34,016 nt of DNA, from contig CAKZMG010000043.1 in assembly GCA_937128235.1 (NCBI GenBank), forward strand, positions 1 to 34,016. Reading direction: 5' to 3'. Below the pieces are notes generated by a model, which had not been told where the DNA came from, ran no database searches, and worked only from the letters and a program-made list of their open reading frames with translations. Source of the DNA: an uncultured Verrucomicrobiales bacterium. GTDB taxonomy: Bacteria > Verrucomicrobiota > Verrucomicrobiia > Verrucomicrobiales > Akkermansiaceae. The translations under genes were made by a program, and so were the position numbers. This document shows, one piece after another, positions 16,047 to 25,850 of this stretch (position 1 is the stretch's first letter; each line of letters opens with the position of its first letter).

Positions 16047-17177
16047 TTACTTCTTAATTTGCTTCACCATTTCTTTGCCTAAGCCGAGTCCGACGTTCAT
16101 GTAGGTCTCTGCATTTCCGCTGTAGTGTCCGTTGGAGCTGCCGCCTTTTGAGAGTGGGTGGGTGTAGAGGAAGCCTATGTTGTTTCCCAGTTCCTTGGAA
16201 TATTTTCCGCTGGCTAAGCTTTTCATGGCGTTGAGGATGATGCCGTCAGCTGATGTGGCTCCGTCTTTGGTTTGCCCTAGTGATGCTGTTACGAAGGCGG
16301 CTTTTGGTGCGTTGAAATCTTTGCGGAGTGCTTTCACTAAATTCACGAGATTCTTCTCATAGGTGGCTGCGTGTGCGGGGTTGTATCTATCCTTGTCACC
16401 CTGCCACCAGATGAATCCAGTCACTTCGTATCCTTTGGCTCCTGGGTAAAATGTATCGAGCTCTGCTAGGATTTTTTTCGCGTTAGCTACATCGTCATCG
16501 TATTGCTTTCCGGCATACCACTGGAGCATGTCTCCGCCTTTGACGTAGGGGACGATGGTTTTGTCTTTCTTGCTTTTTACGGTCTCTTTGTAGCCAGGTT
16601 CTTCTTTGCCATTATGGGTGTAGCGTGGGGTTCCTGGAGGGAGTAGATCCCAGCCGAGGCTGCGGTTGCCGATAGAGCTTTTGAGAACCATGACTGGTTC
16701 ATCAATGGCGTGCCCAAGCTGGTGACCGATACCGATTTCGATGCCGAGTTTCTTGCCGCTGATGGTCAGCCAGTCATTACGATAAATGCCTTTTCTGCCA
16801 GTCATGACAGAGACATTGCGAACGTCTTTCCGCGTGGTCCAGGCGCCTGCATCATCTACGAGGAAGGGGTAAATTTTGCCGAGCTGTGGAGTGACTTTTC
16901 CCATTTCGAGGGTGTTAGATTGCCCCATTACTATGAAGACTTTGACGGGCTTTTTCATGTTGGCTGGCTTGCCATCTGGGTCTGGAGGGTTTGGAAGTTC
17001 ACTGGTGAGTTCTTTTGCTTGAGCAGCTGTGGCAGCAGTGATGGCTGAGATTCCCATGCACATAGCTACGAGTAAGCTGGACGTTTTCTTTATGTTCCTC
17101 ATTTTCATTGGTTCATTTTTTATGGTTAGTGGTTCGCTTGTTGCTCCTGCATTTTTCATAAATGTACACGAGTGCAT
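16047..17177 (-). CDS. Sialate O-acetylesterase (SASA/DUF303)-like secreted esterase
   Basis: VFIVMGQSNTLEMG; GFIWWQGDKDRYNP; signal peptide. A start near 17108 (MKMRNIKK) is more likely than the ORF start. Confidence 0.82.
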   Translation of the reverse strand: MHSCTFMKNAGATSEPLTIKNEPMKMRNIKKTSSLLVAMCMGISAITAATAAQAKELTSELPNPPDPDGKPANMKKPVKVFIVMGQSNTLEMGKVTPQLGKIYPFLVDDAGAWTTRKDVRNVSVMTGRKGIYRNDWLTISGKKLGIEIGIGHQLGHAIDEPVMVLKSSIGNRSLGWDLLPPGTPRYTHNGKEEPGYKETVKSKKDKTIVPYVKGGDMLQWYAGKQYDDDVANAKKILAELDTFYPGAKGYEVTGFIWWQGDKDRYNPAHAATYEKNLVNLVKALRKDFNAPKAAFVTASLGQTKDGATSADGIILNAMKSLASGKYSKELGNNIGFLYTHPLSKGGSSNGHYSGNAETYMNVGLGLGKEMVKQIKK

Positions 17178-17462
17178 TCATCATCAATACTTAAGCTAGA
17201 TAGGTATTGTTGCAAAGAATATTCATATTACGGCTAGAATGGGAGCGGTGAGTTAAATTATTTCTGCCTGCTTAGAAAATGATGCTAGTGAGTTTCTTAT
17301 CTAGAGGTAAGTTTTCTGTTGCCATCCGGCAGTGATGTGTAGATAGTAAGGATAGATTGAATAATTTTTTCCATAGTGGGCAGAGGAGATTTCAGGGGAG
17401 AGGTGAGTTGTTGTGTGCGGATTCAGGTGGGATGTTAGATTTTTATGTTAGAGTAAGATTTT

Positions 17463-19019
17463 ATGATAGAGACGGTGAAACAACAAACTGAGAGTGCTAC
17501 GGAGGGTGCTGATTTAAGCACAGGTTCTGGAGTAGAAACTAAGGCTGCGAAGTCTGAGGGAAATAAGAGGGCTACTAATCTTCAGGAGTTCGGGCTGCAA
17601 TCGCCGCTTAACTCAGAGAATACGGAGGCGAAAAACTTTGTGCTGGATACGAATGTCCTCCTGCATGATCCTAGTTGCTTGAATCGTTTTTCAGATAACC
17701 ATCTCTGCATCCCTGCGGATGTACTCAGCGAGCTAGATAAATTTAAAACAGAACAGAGTGACCGTGGTGCGAACGCGAGACAGGTTCACCGTAAGTTGAC
17801 CGAACTATTTTCGAATGAAGGAAGCGTGACGCAGGGAGTGGCGACTGAGGGTGGTGGGACGATCCGACTGGTGATTTATGATCCTATTTTCTGTATGGAG
17901 AATAGTGAGATGCTGGCGCAGTTCTTGAGGATTTTTCCAGACAAGGCGCGCGTCGATCACCGCATCATGGCAGTGACTCTTCTGATCGCAGAATACAATG
18001 ACTCACCTGTAGTTCTAGTGACGAAAGATCTGAACATGCAGCTAAAGGCACGCGCGGTGCACATTACTTGTGAAGATTATCAGAACGATAAAGTGGATCC
18101 GCGAGAGGTGAGTAATTACGACATTTTCCCGGTGACGGTGAATCCTGCGGAGTTGCAGAGATTTGCGAGCAGTGGGCATTTGGAGCTCCCGCACGAGAGG
18201 CGTGAGGGAGTGGTGCTGAATCAATATGTTCTTCTAACAGCTGGTGAGAAACAGACCATGCCAGCGCGTCTGGACACGGAAGGATTCTTTGTTAGATTAC
18301 AAACACCCGAGGTGCTACGCATCCCGGATGGGCATCATTTGAAGCCGCTAAACCTGGGGCAGAAATGTCTGATAGATGCGCTGCTGAATCCAGATATTTC
18401 CCTAGTGACGTGCTATGGGCAGGCTGGAACTGGTAAGACGCTAGTGGCTGTGGCAGCGGGTCTGCACGAGATGTTTAATAGACGCTATAATGGAATCACG
18501 ATCAGTCGCCCAGTGGTGGCGATGGGAGATCAGCTAGGTTTCCTACCGGGTGATCTGGATGATAAAATGAGACCTTGGTTGCAACCTATTTATGATGCGC
18601 TAGAATTACTGATGGCACCACCAAGTGGAAACCAGGCACCGAAGAGGAAGCAGGGTAAAAAAGATGATGATGTAAAGAGTGTCAAAGCATATGACCATCT
18701 CATAGAGCAAGGTGTGGTAGAAATAGAAGCACTTTGCTATATTCGTGGGCGTTCTATTCCTAACAGATTTTTCGTGCTAGATGAAGCTCAGCAGCTCACG
18801 CCACAGGAAGCAAAAACCGTGGTCACACGGATGTCCAGAGGTTCTAAACTAGTGCTAGTGGGTGATCCTGCACAGATAGATAATCCGTATGTGGACAGCC
18901 GCAGTAATGGATTAGTTTATACAAGAAATCGTCTAAAAGGTCAGCCGTTTACGGCTCATGTTTCGCTTAGTAGAGGCGAGCGTAGCCCATTAGCAGAGGC
19001 TGGTGCGCAGTTGATGTGA
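17463..19019 (+). CDS. PIN-domain plus PhoH-family ATPase
   Basis: NFVLDTNVLLHDPSCLNRFSDN PIN start; CYGQAGTGKTLVAVAAGL Walker A; FFVLDEAQQLTPQEAKTVVTRMSRGSKLVLVGDPAQID. Confidence 0.95.
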   Translation: MIETVKQQTESATEGADLSTGSGVETKAAKSEGNKRATNLQEFGLQSPLNSENTEAKNFVLDTNVLLHDPSCLNRFSDNHLCIPADVLSELDKFKTEQSDRGANARQVHRKLTELFSNEGSVTQGVATEGGGTIRLVIYDPIFCMENSEMLAQFLRIFPDKARVDHRIMAVTLLIAEYNDSPVVLVTKDLNMQLKARAVHITCEDYQNDKVDPREVSNYDIFPVTVNPAELQRFASSGHLELPHERREGVVLNQYVLLTAGEKQTMPARLDTEGFFVRLQTPEVLRIPDGHHLKPLNLGQKCLIDALLNPDISLVTCYGQAGTGKTLVAVAAGLHEMFNRRYNGITISRPVVAMGDQLGFLPGDLDDKMRPWLQPIYDALELLMAPPSGNQAPKRKQGKKDDDVKSVKAYDHLIEQGVVEIEALCYIRGRSIPNRFFVLDEAQQLTPQEAKTVVTRMSRGSKLVLVGDPAQIDNPYVDSRSNGLVYTRNRLKGQPFTAHVSLSRGERSPLAEAGAQLM

Positions 19020-19104
19020 TGAAGTTGCGATTCTCCTAAACGCCGAATTAATACAAAAATACTCATACTTGATGCAAGACAAGATCATCAATCGGGCATA
19101 AGAT

Positions 19105-22100
19105 ATGTCTATGTTGAATGATAAGATCAAAAATTTTCTACTCAGTGGAGCTTGCCTAGGTTTGGGGCTTTTGAGTTTAAATACCAATCTAAGCGCAGAC
19201 ACGATCACGCTTTTTGAAGGGGAAATTCTAGAAGGGTGGAAGGGTGATCCTAAGTTCTGGAGTGTCCAAGATGGTGCCATCACTGCCAAATCTACCGAGG
19301 CGAATCCGTGCAAGCAAACGACTTATTTAACCTACACAAAAAAGCAGTTTGCTAATTTTGAGCTTACTGTATCGTTCCGTTTTCTCTCTGAGAAGGGGAA
19401 TGGTGGAATCCAATACAGAAGTCAGTGGGCAGATGAGAAAAAATTTATGATCAAAGGCTACCAGGCTGACATGGAGACTGGTAAGAATTACAGCGGTATA
19501 CTTTATGAGCAAGACGGGCGCGGAATAGTAGCTAAGCGAGGGCAGAAAATGGTCATCGCTACGAACGGTAAAAAAGCGATAGATGCCAAGCCTCTCCCAG
19601 ACGCACAGAAAGCGCAGGAATCATTGAAGCGAGGCAAGTGGAGCAATTACAGAATAGTGGCTGATGGGCAGACGCTTCAGCACCAGATCAATGGCTTCAC
19701 AACCATCGAAGTAGAAGATAACGACAAAAACCGGAGTGCCGCAAAGGGATTTCTCGCTCTCCAAATGCACGCTGGACCTGCCATGACAGTTCAATATAAG
19801 GACATAAAGATTCTTGAACTTCCCGACTCAGAAAAAAAGAAAGTTGCCACAAAGAAAGGTGCTGTTCCTGAGTGGATCTGGGGTGGTAGGTTAAAGCCAA
19901 ATCAGAAGTTATTTTTCTCTAAGGAATTTCAGATCAAGAAAGCTACTAAGCCTGAGAAGTGCGAGCTCATTGTGAACTGTGATAATTCCTGCATCGTGAA
20001 AGTGAATGGCAAGAAAGTGGGGTCTTCTAATGATTGGAAAAAATCAGTCAAGGTAGATGTGGCTGGTCATCTCAAAGTAGGAAAAAATGTCATTGAAGTC
20101 GAAGCCAATAATGAAGATGGAATAGCTGGACTTGTAGTGAAATTATCTAACATTCTTGTCTCTGATCAATCTTGGTCATGTTTCGATAAGGATAAAAATA
20201 GAGTAGCTACTCATTACCTAGGTGATCTTGGAATGAACCCGTGGGGCATGGTCATGGGAGGTAATGCAGAGCCAACTCCAGACACTCTCTCGGTGATGGA
20301 TGGCTTTGAAGTAGAGAAGATTTATGATGTGGATAAAAAGACCGAGGGCTCATGGGTCTCGATGTGCTTTGATGATAAGGGAGCTCTTTTTGTGAGTGAT
20401 CAATATGGAAGTTTATTTAAACTCGAAATCAAAGAGGGGAAAGTTGTCAGCAAGAAAAGAATAGAGAGCATGGGACACGCGCAAGGCATTTGTTGGGCGT
20501 ATGGGAGCCTCTACATCGTTTCTTCAAACAAGCAAAAACCTGGAGTTTACCGACTGACTGACACAAATGGTGATGAAGCCTTCGATGAACAGGAACTCAT
20601 CTTACCTATTGTGGGTGGCGGGGAGCACGGGACGCATGGACTGATAAAAGATCCTAATTCTAAGAATAAGGGATTATATTTTGTAGTTGGGAACCATACG
20701 GGTCCTCCGAAAGAGGCGAGTCATGTCTCAAACAAAAACTGGGCAGAAGACACGCTTCACCCTCATATGAATGATGCGAGTGGTCATGCTGTGGGGAAAA
20801 AAGCGCCCGGAGGTACATTGATTTGGCTGTCAGCTGATGGAAAGAAATCAGAGATTATAGCCACAGGGATGAGGAATACTTATGACATTGCTGCTAGTCC
20901 TAGCGGAGAGATTTTTGGATATGATTCTGACATGGAGTATGATGTCGGCACTCCATGGTATCGCCCTACCAGAGTGTATCATTACATCAAGGGTGCGGAG
21001 TATGGCTGGCGCACTGGCACTGCAAAATGGCCAGCGTATTATGCAGATAGCCTAGGCTCAGTGATCGATATTGGGCCAGGTTGTCCTACGGGAGTAGTCT
21101 TTGGAACGAGAGCTAAGTTTCCTGCTAAGTATCAGAAATCTTTATTCATCTGTGACTGGACGTTTGGCAGAATTTACGCGCTTCACCTGGAGCCAAATGG
21201 AACTACTTATTCCGCTACGAAAGAAGTGCTAGTAGCAGGGAAGCCGCTGCCTCTTACCGATGTAGTGATAGGTCCAGATGGAGCCATGTATTTCCTTAAA
21301 GGCGGTAGAAGGCTAGGTTCAGCACTCTATAGGTTAACTTATACTGGCACAGAATCCACCGCTCAAGTTTCTCCTGAGCCTCTTAGCTCGGCACGAAAGA
21401 AGCTTAAGGTCATACAAAATTCTCAAGACTCAAAAGACATCAATGAGATATGGAAAAGCCTAGGTAGCTCTGACCGAACACTTCGCTACGCAGCGAGGGT
21501 GTCTCTGGAGCAACTTTCAGTGGAGCAATGGATGGCTAAATTTAAATCTGAAAGTGATCCGCAGACCATCGTTACAGCTAGCCTAGCGTTGGCGCGGAAT
21601 AAAGCACCAGCAAATGCGGTCTTTAAGAAGTTGCTCGCATTAGACTTTAATGGAATGGATGATCCGCTGAAGTTAGAATATCTCAGAGCAGTATCGCTGC
21701 TATGTATTAGAACAGGGAAGCCTGATGAGAAGATGAGAGTGGCTTTACTTCAGAAATTTGATCGCTACCCAAGCTCAAATTCTAACGTGAATAGAGAGCT
21801 TTGCAGAATACTAGTCTATCTGGATTCTAACACGGTTACCACGAAGACACTGCAAATGATGAATAACTCGATTGTAGTAAAAGAAGATATTTCTCAAGAG
21901 CTGTTAGATCTAAATGATAGATACGGACAAGATATAAAAAGAATGCTCAAGAATCAGCCTGATAGCCAAGCTCTTCACTACGCGCTGATGCTCAAGAACC
22001 AGAAAAGTGGCTGGAATGAAGTAACAGTGAAAGCTTACTACGAATGGTTAGCTATAGCTGAATCTAAAACTGGAGGCAGGAGTTATGCGGGGTTCATTAA

Positions 22101-22689
22101 AAACATTCGTAAAGACGCAATGAAAAATCTTAAATCAGATGCAGCCTTATTAGCTCTGGCGAAGGAGGCATCAAAAGTAACTCCAGCCGCTCAGCCTACG
22201 TTCACCGCTGAGGGACCTGGAAGAAATTGGACTCATAAGGATGCGGTCGCAGCTACTCAGGATTTATCTGGTGCTGATGCAGCTAATGGTAAAAAAATGT
22301 TTCAGGCTGTGATGTGTGCTAGATGCCACATGTATTCTGGAGAGGGTGGAAGTTCTGGACCGAAGCTCACCTTGCTAGCGAATCGTTTTAATAAAGAGGA
22401 TATTCTTAAAGCGATTATTCATCCTTCAGAAGTGGTTTCTGATCAGTATCAGAATACGGTCCTGCATCTCAAAGATAAATCGACTTTGGAAGGAAAGATC
22501 ATGAAGGAAGATGAAAAAAATGTCTATCTGGCGATTAATCCATATGATCTATCAATGCAGTTTCCAGTTCTAAAATCTACGATCATTAAGCGCGAGAAAT
22601 CTAACACTTCTGCAATGCCGCCATCGCTCATAAACGCACTTAACCCAGATGAACTGAGAGACCTGATGAAGTTTCTTACTAATGAATAA
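19105..22689 (+). CDS. DUF1080 (3-keto-disaccharide hydrolase-like) / heme-binding PVC-type protein with C-terminal cytochrome c domain
   Basis: N-terminal LFEGEILEGWKGDPKFWSVQDGAITAKS...GNGGIQYRSQW; central beta-propeller-like region; C-terminal CARCHMYSGEGGSSGPKL heme motif. Confidence 0.88.
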   Translation: MSMLNDKIKNFLLSGACLGLGLLSLNTNLSADTITLFEGEILEGWKGDPKFWSVQDGAITAKSTEANPCKQTTYLTYTKKQFANFELTVSFRFLSEKGNGGIQYRSQWADEKKFMIKGYQADMETGKNYSGILYEQDGRGIVAKRGQKMVIATNGKKAIDAKPLPDAQKAQESLKRGKWSNYRIVADGQTLQHQINGFTTIEVEDNDKNRSAAKGFLALQMHAGPAMTVQYKDIKILELPDSEKKKVATKKGAVPEWIWGGRLKPNQKLFFSKEFQIKKATKPEKCELIVNCDNSCIVKVNGKKVGSSNDWKKSVKVDVAGHLKVGKNVIEVEANNEDGIAGLVVKLSNILVSDQSWSCFDKDKNRVATHYLGDLGMNPWGMVMGGNAEPTPDTLSVMDGFEVEKIYDVDKKTEGSWVSMCFDDKGALFVSDQYGSLFKLEIKEGKVVSKKRIESMGHAQGICWAYGSLYIVSSNKQKPGVYRLTDTNGDEAFDEQELILPIVGGGEHGTHGLIKDPNSKNKGLYFVVGNHTGPPKEASHVSNKNWAEDTLHPHMNDASGHAVGKKAPGGTLIWLSADGKKSEIIATGMRNTYDIAASPSGEIFGYDSDMEYDVGTPWYRPTRVYHYIKGAEYGWRTGTAKWPAYYADSLGSVIDIGPGCPTGVVFGTRAKFPAKYQKSLFICDWTFGRIYALHLEPNGTTYSATKEVLVAGKPLPLTDVVIGPDGAMYFLKGGRRLGSALYRLTYTGTESTAQVSPEPLSSARKKLKVIQNSQDSKDINEIWKSLGSSDRTLRYAARVSLEQLSVEQWMAKFKSESDPQTIVTASLALARNKAPANAVFKKLLALDFNGMDDPLKLEYLRAVSLLCIRTGKPDEKMRVALLQKFDRYPSSNSNVNRELCRILVYLDSNTVTTKTLQMMNNSIVVKEDISQELLDLNDRYGQDIKRMLKNQPDSQALHYALMLKNQKSGWNEVTVKAYYEWLAIAESKTGGRSYAGFIKNIRKDAMKNLKSDAALLALAKEASKVTPAAQPTFTAEGPGRNWTHKDAVAATQDLSGADAANGKKMFQAVMCARCHMYSGEGGSSGPKLTLLANRFNKEDILKAIIHPSEVVSDQYQNTVLHLKDKSTLEGKIMKEDEKNVYLAINPYDLSMQFPVLKSTIIKREKSNTSAMPPSLINALNPDELRDLMKFLTNE

Positions 22690-22700
22690 TACCATAATAG

Positions 22701-23714
22701 ATGATGATAAAGTTACATAATGCCATGTGGCCAGGAGTCGTCGGTAAGGATGATTCTTCTGACCAGCCTACTATTTCTCTCGCTAAAATGTTAGACCTCA
22801 CTGCAAATGCCTCTGTCAATGGGCAGGGATACGATGGTGTGGATCTATTTTTATTTAGCCCGCATTTAGATACTAATGGCACTGATGATGATATCCGTAA
22901 GATGGCAGATGAGATCGTTAGCAAAGGGCTTAACATAGGATCGATTGTAGCTCCTGTCTGGCAAGGGACGATGGGTGACTCAGCGTTTGGTCCAGCGGAA
23001 TCTCGTGAGAAATTTCTCAGTGCCATTCGGTATGCCTGCCGGGTTGCTGGTGTTCTAAAAGAGCATGGAGCGCGTCAGTATGGAGTGATCAGAATGGATT
23101 CTGCGGGTAGTCCGGAAGAATTTTCTAAAGATGAGCTGGGCAATACTAAGCTCTTAGCAGACACCTTTAGAGAAGCAGGAAAGATAGCCGGCGGCCACGG
23201 CGAGAGACTCGCAGCTGAAGGTGAGATCTGCTGGGGAGGGATGCACTCTTGGAAGCACATGTTAGATACGCTGGAGGAGACAGGAACACCTGACACAGTA
23301 GGGTTTCAGGCAGATCTGGCACATACCTATCTCTATCTGTTAGGTTATAATGCTCCTGAACATGCGCTACTGAAAGAAGGACATAGTGATGAGGAATTCT
23401 GGGCAGCTTATAAAAACCTAACAGATAAGCTTCGTCCATGGACAATAGATTTCCATGTAGCTCAGAATGATGGATCAGTGCATGGATCTGGCTCACATGA
23501 TAAGACTGGTCGGCATTGTCTGGCAAATCACCCGAATGGTAAGTTAGACATCACGCGCTGTTCGGAGATGTGGCTGCGGGATTATGCAGAGAGAGGGATA
23601 GAGCATATTTGTTGGGACGGATGTATGTTTGATAATAGTGTCCTAGAAGAAGGTAAGACATGGGACACCATTCTAGGCGCGATGCTTGATGTCCGCGATC
23701 ATGTACAAGGATAG
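22701..23714 (+). CDS. TIM-barrel sugar isomerase/epimerase-like protein
   Basis: Composition, adjacency to 23748..24587, HxxDxxH-like segments ([27 protein letters not shown]). Confidence 0.75.
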   Translation: MMIKLHNAMWPGVVGKDDSSDQPTISLAKMLDLTANASVNGQGYDGVDLFLFSPHLDTNGTDDDIRKMADEIVSKGLNIGSIVAPVWQGTMGDSAFGPAESREKFLSAIRYACRVAGVLKEHGARQYGVIRMDSAGSPEEFSKDELGNTKLLADTFREAGKIAGGHGERLAAEGEICWGGMHSWKHMLDTLEETGTPDTVGFQADLAHTYLYLLGYNAPEHALLKEGHSDEEFWAAYKNLTDKLRPWTIDFHVAQNDGSVHGSGSHDKTGRHCLANHPNGKLDITRCSEMWLRDYAERGIEHICWDGCMFDNSVLEEGKTWDTILGAMLDVRDHVQG

Positions 23715-23747
23715 AAGGATAGAATTTAAAATAGAAAATACAAAGTA

Positions 23748-24587
23748 ATGAGTGAGATAAAATTTGGAGCAGAAATATACACGTGGTTCATGGATGGCTA
23801 CGGTGAGGGTAATAAAAACAAGCTCGGGCATATGGCGGAGGTCGTAGGTAAGGCGGGATTCAAAGGCATAGAGCCGATGGTGCTGGAACCCTATGATGAC
23901 TACTGGATGGGCGATTATAAGGACCCGGCTAAGTTAAAAGATGCGCTGGATGAGGCGGGTATTGAGCTCGCGGCATTGGCTCTTATTTGTAAATGGGATG
24001 GTGAAGAAGAGACAGAAGCTGAGCGCGCATGTGCTGACTGGACGATAGAGATGCTAAAGCATTTTCCTGGAGCCGCGCTCGGAACAGTCCCGCTTCCAGA
24101 TGGTAGGCATGATCTTCAGCAGCGTAGGCTTAACTTAGTCAATAACGTCAACCGTGTTTCGCGCAGGGCGGCTGAGGCGGGACTAAATTGTTCATTTCAC
24201 CCGAACTCACCTCCGGGATCCATAGTCCGGATTCAGGACGACTACGATGTGGTGCTGAACTCACTCGATCCATCCGTGACTGGCTGGACACCAGATGTGG
24301 GGCATATCATTAGAGGAGGGATGGACATCATAGGAACCATGACGCGCTGGCAGCATCTGATCAATCACGTCCACTACAAAGACTACTCAGGAAATGGACC
24401 TGAACCATGGGCACAGATGGGCGAGGGGAAAGTAGATTTCCACAAGATCACGGAATTTCTGGTAGCGAGAAACTACAAAGGGTGGATCATCTGCGAGGAT
24501 GAATGTGAGCTAGCGATCACTCAGCCAGATGAGGTCACACTTCAAAACGGGCAGTGGTGTAATGAGCAGTTAGTCCCTCTTTTATAG
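23748..24587 (+). CDS. Sugar phosphate isomerase/epimerase (xylose isomerase-like TIM barrel)
   Basis: GFKGIEPMVLEPYDDYW; LNCSFHPNSPPGS; GWTPDVGHIIRGGMD; LINHVHYKDYSGNG; WIICEDE. Confidence 0.9.
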   Translation: MSEIKFGAEIYTWFMDGYGEGNKNKLGHMAEVVGKAGFKGIEPMVLEPYDDYWMGDYKDPAKLKDALDEAGIELAALALICKWDGEEETEAERACADWTIEMLKHFPGAALGTVPLPDGRHDLQQRRLNLVNNVNRVSRRAAEAGLNCSFHPNSPPGSIVRIQDDYDVVLNSLDPSVTGWTPDVGHIIRGGMDIIGTMTRWQHLINHVHYKDYSGNGPEPWAQMGEGKVDFHKITEFLVARNYKGWIICEDECELAITQPDEVTLQNGQWCNEQLVPLL

Positions 24588-24592
24588 CTAAT

Positions 24593-24810
24593 TTGTATAG
24601 CCGATTTGAAGAGATGATGGAGGAGACATTAGCAGAATCCATCAAGAAAATTTCTGAAGCCGCAACCGCTGGAAAAGAAGCTAGCAAAGCGATGCTCGCA
24701 ACCATGGGAAGAAAAACACGCATGAAGAAAAAACCATAGGACTCCCAGATGCAGTTGCCATCTCAGTATCCATCATCCTCTCCACCATGCATGAGTTTAT
24801 CACTCAATAG
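24593..24810 (+). pseudogene. Possible DhaL (dihydroxyacetone kinase L-domain) C-terminal relic, frameshifted
   Basis: SIKKISEAATAGKEASKAMLATMGRKTR in one frame and GLPDAVAISVSIILSTMHEFITQ* in another, resembling the DhaL AAxAGaxATxxMxxxxGRxxY...DPGAVAxSLIL pattern. Confidence 0.5.
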
Positions 24811-24938
24811 CAGAGTTTTAATAGGGATTTTAAAGTCAAAGAAAGGTTGTGTCTAGGATGACAATCTTTACCGTAGTTACAGTAATCACTCCTTAGCAAA
24901 AACTCCGTTCACAGGAGTGGTAGTTTAGATCTTAAAAA

Positions 24939-25169
24939 ATGAAACAAGAGCATCCTAGGTTTAGAAAATTGAATTGGAACCCATTCGTCGTGGTCTTCCC
25001 TTTAGGCTACTTTATCTACAGATGCTTTTTCGTAGATGCAAGTTGGTTCAGGATATCAGCATTGGCATTCATCTCGCTCTGGTTCCTAATGTCTGTTTAC
25101 GATTATTTCTCTAGCCATAAACTCCTAGACTGGATGTATTCCGATGAGCACGATGATGAGCGTGAGTAG
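24939..25169 (+). CDS. Small membrane protein, 76 aa
   Basis: Two hydrophobic segments; separate ORF in an otherwise empty region. Confidence 0.5.
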   Translation: MKQEHPRFRKLNWNPFVVVFPLGYFIYRCFFVDASWFRISALAFISLWFLMSVYDYFSSHKLLDWMYSDEHDDERE

Positions 25170-25200
25170 GATCTAAATGAACCGATACATCCGTTAAGTT

Positions 25201-25821
25201 CTAGCGTTTAGCCAGAAGCTTCTCCGCATATTTAGCTAGGAGGTCTGCTTCTAGGTTGATGGTGTGACCTGTTTTTAGGCTGTGCAGATGGGTCTCTCTG
25301 AAGGTGTGGGGGGTGATCCAAAATACGGCACTTCCTAGGGCTTGCACTTCCTCACGGTCGTCCGCAGGTTCTTTTAGCTCGGCGATGGTTAGGGAAATTC
25401 CATCGATGGCGATGCTGCCTTTGTCGATGCAGTATTTTTGGATTTCTGGGGGGAGGGAGACTTCTAGGCGGTGGTCTTGACCGTGGACTGAGAGGTCGAT
25501 GAGCTTGCCTTTTCCATCCACATGCCCCTGCACGAAGTGCCCACCAAGACGCTGAGTGGGGAGAAGCGCGCGTTCTAGATTGACTATGGAGCCTTCTGTT
25601 AGAGTGCCGAGTGAGGTGACTTTGAGCGTTTGCTGAAGGAGGTCGAAAGATGCTGATTCTTCACCGAGTTCCGCTACTGTTAGGCAGCAACCATTGGTGG
25701 CTACTGAGTCTCCTAGCGCGAGTTCTTTAGCGAAAGGTATGGCTATTTCGTAACGAGCCTGCTCACCGAGATCAGTGATTTTGGTGATGGTGCCTGTTGC
25801 TTCTACGAGTCCGGTGAACAT
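25201..25821 (-). CDS. ribE: Riboflavin synthase alpha chain
   Basis: MFTGLVEATGTI...GDSVATNGCCLTVAE...GGHFVQGHVDGKG...GSIAIDGISLTIAE; duplicated lumazine-binding domains. Confidence 0.96.
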   Translation of the reverse strand: MFTGLVEATGTITKITDLGEQARYEIAIPFAKELALGDSVATNGCCLTVAELGEESASFDLLQQTLKVTSLGTLTEGSIVNLERALLPTQRLGGHFVQGHVDGKGKLIDLSVHGQDHRLEVSLPPEIQKYCIDKGSIAIDGISLTIAELKEPADDREEVQALGSAVFWITPHTFRETHLHSLKTGHTINLEADLLAKYAEKLLAKR

Positions 25822-25829
25822 GGGGTGGT

Positions 25830-25850
25830 GGTTATTGGTTATTGGTTATT
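25830..25850. repeat. Heptamer tandem repeat (ggttatt x3) overlapping the DUF1016 stop
   Basis: ggttatt ggttatt ggttatt. Confidence 0.85.

Noticed and set aside
16710-17048. 112-aa plus-strand ORF antisense to the SASA esterase
   Set aside because: Lies wholly inside a well-supported minus-strand CDS; antisense ORFs of this length are common in this composition.
23167-23526. 119-aa minus-strand ORF inside the TIM-barrel gene
   Set aside because: Antisense shadow ORF with no recognisable domain.
24885-24920. cactcct ... aggagtg weak inverted repeat as a structured RNA
   Set aside because: Short arms with a long loop and no further pairing; insufficient to call an RNA element.
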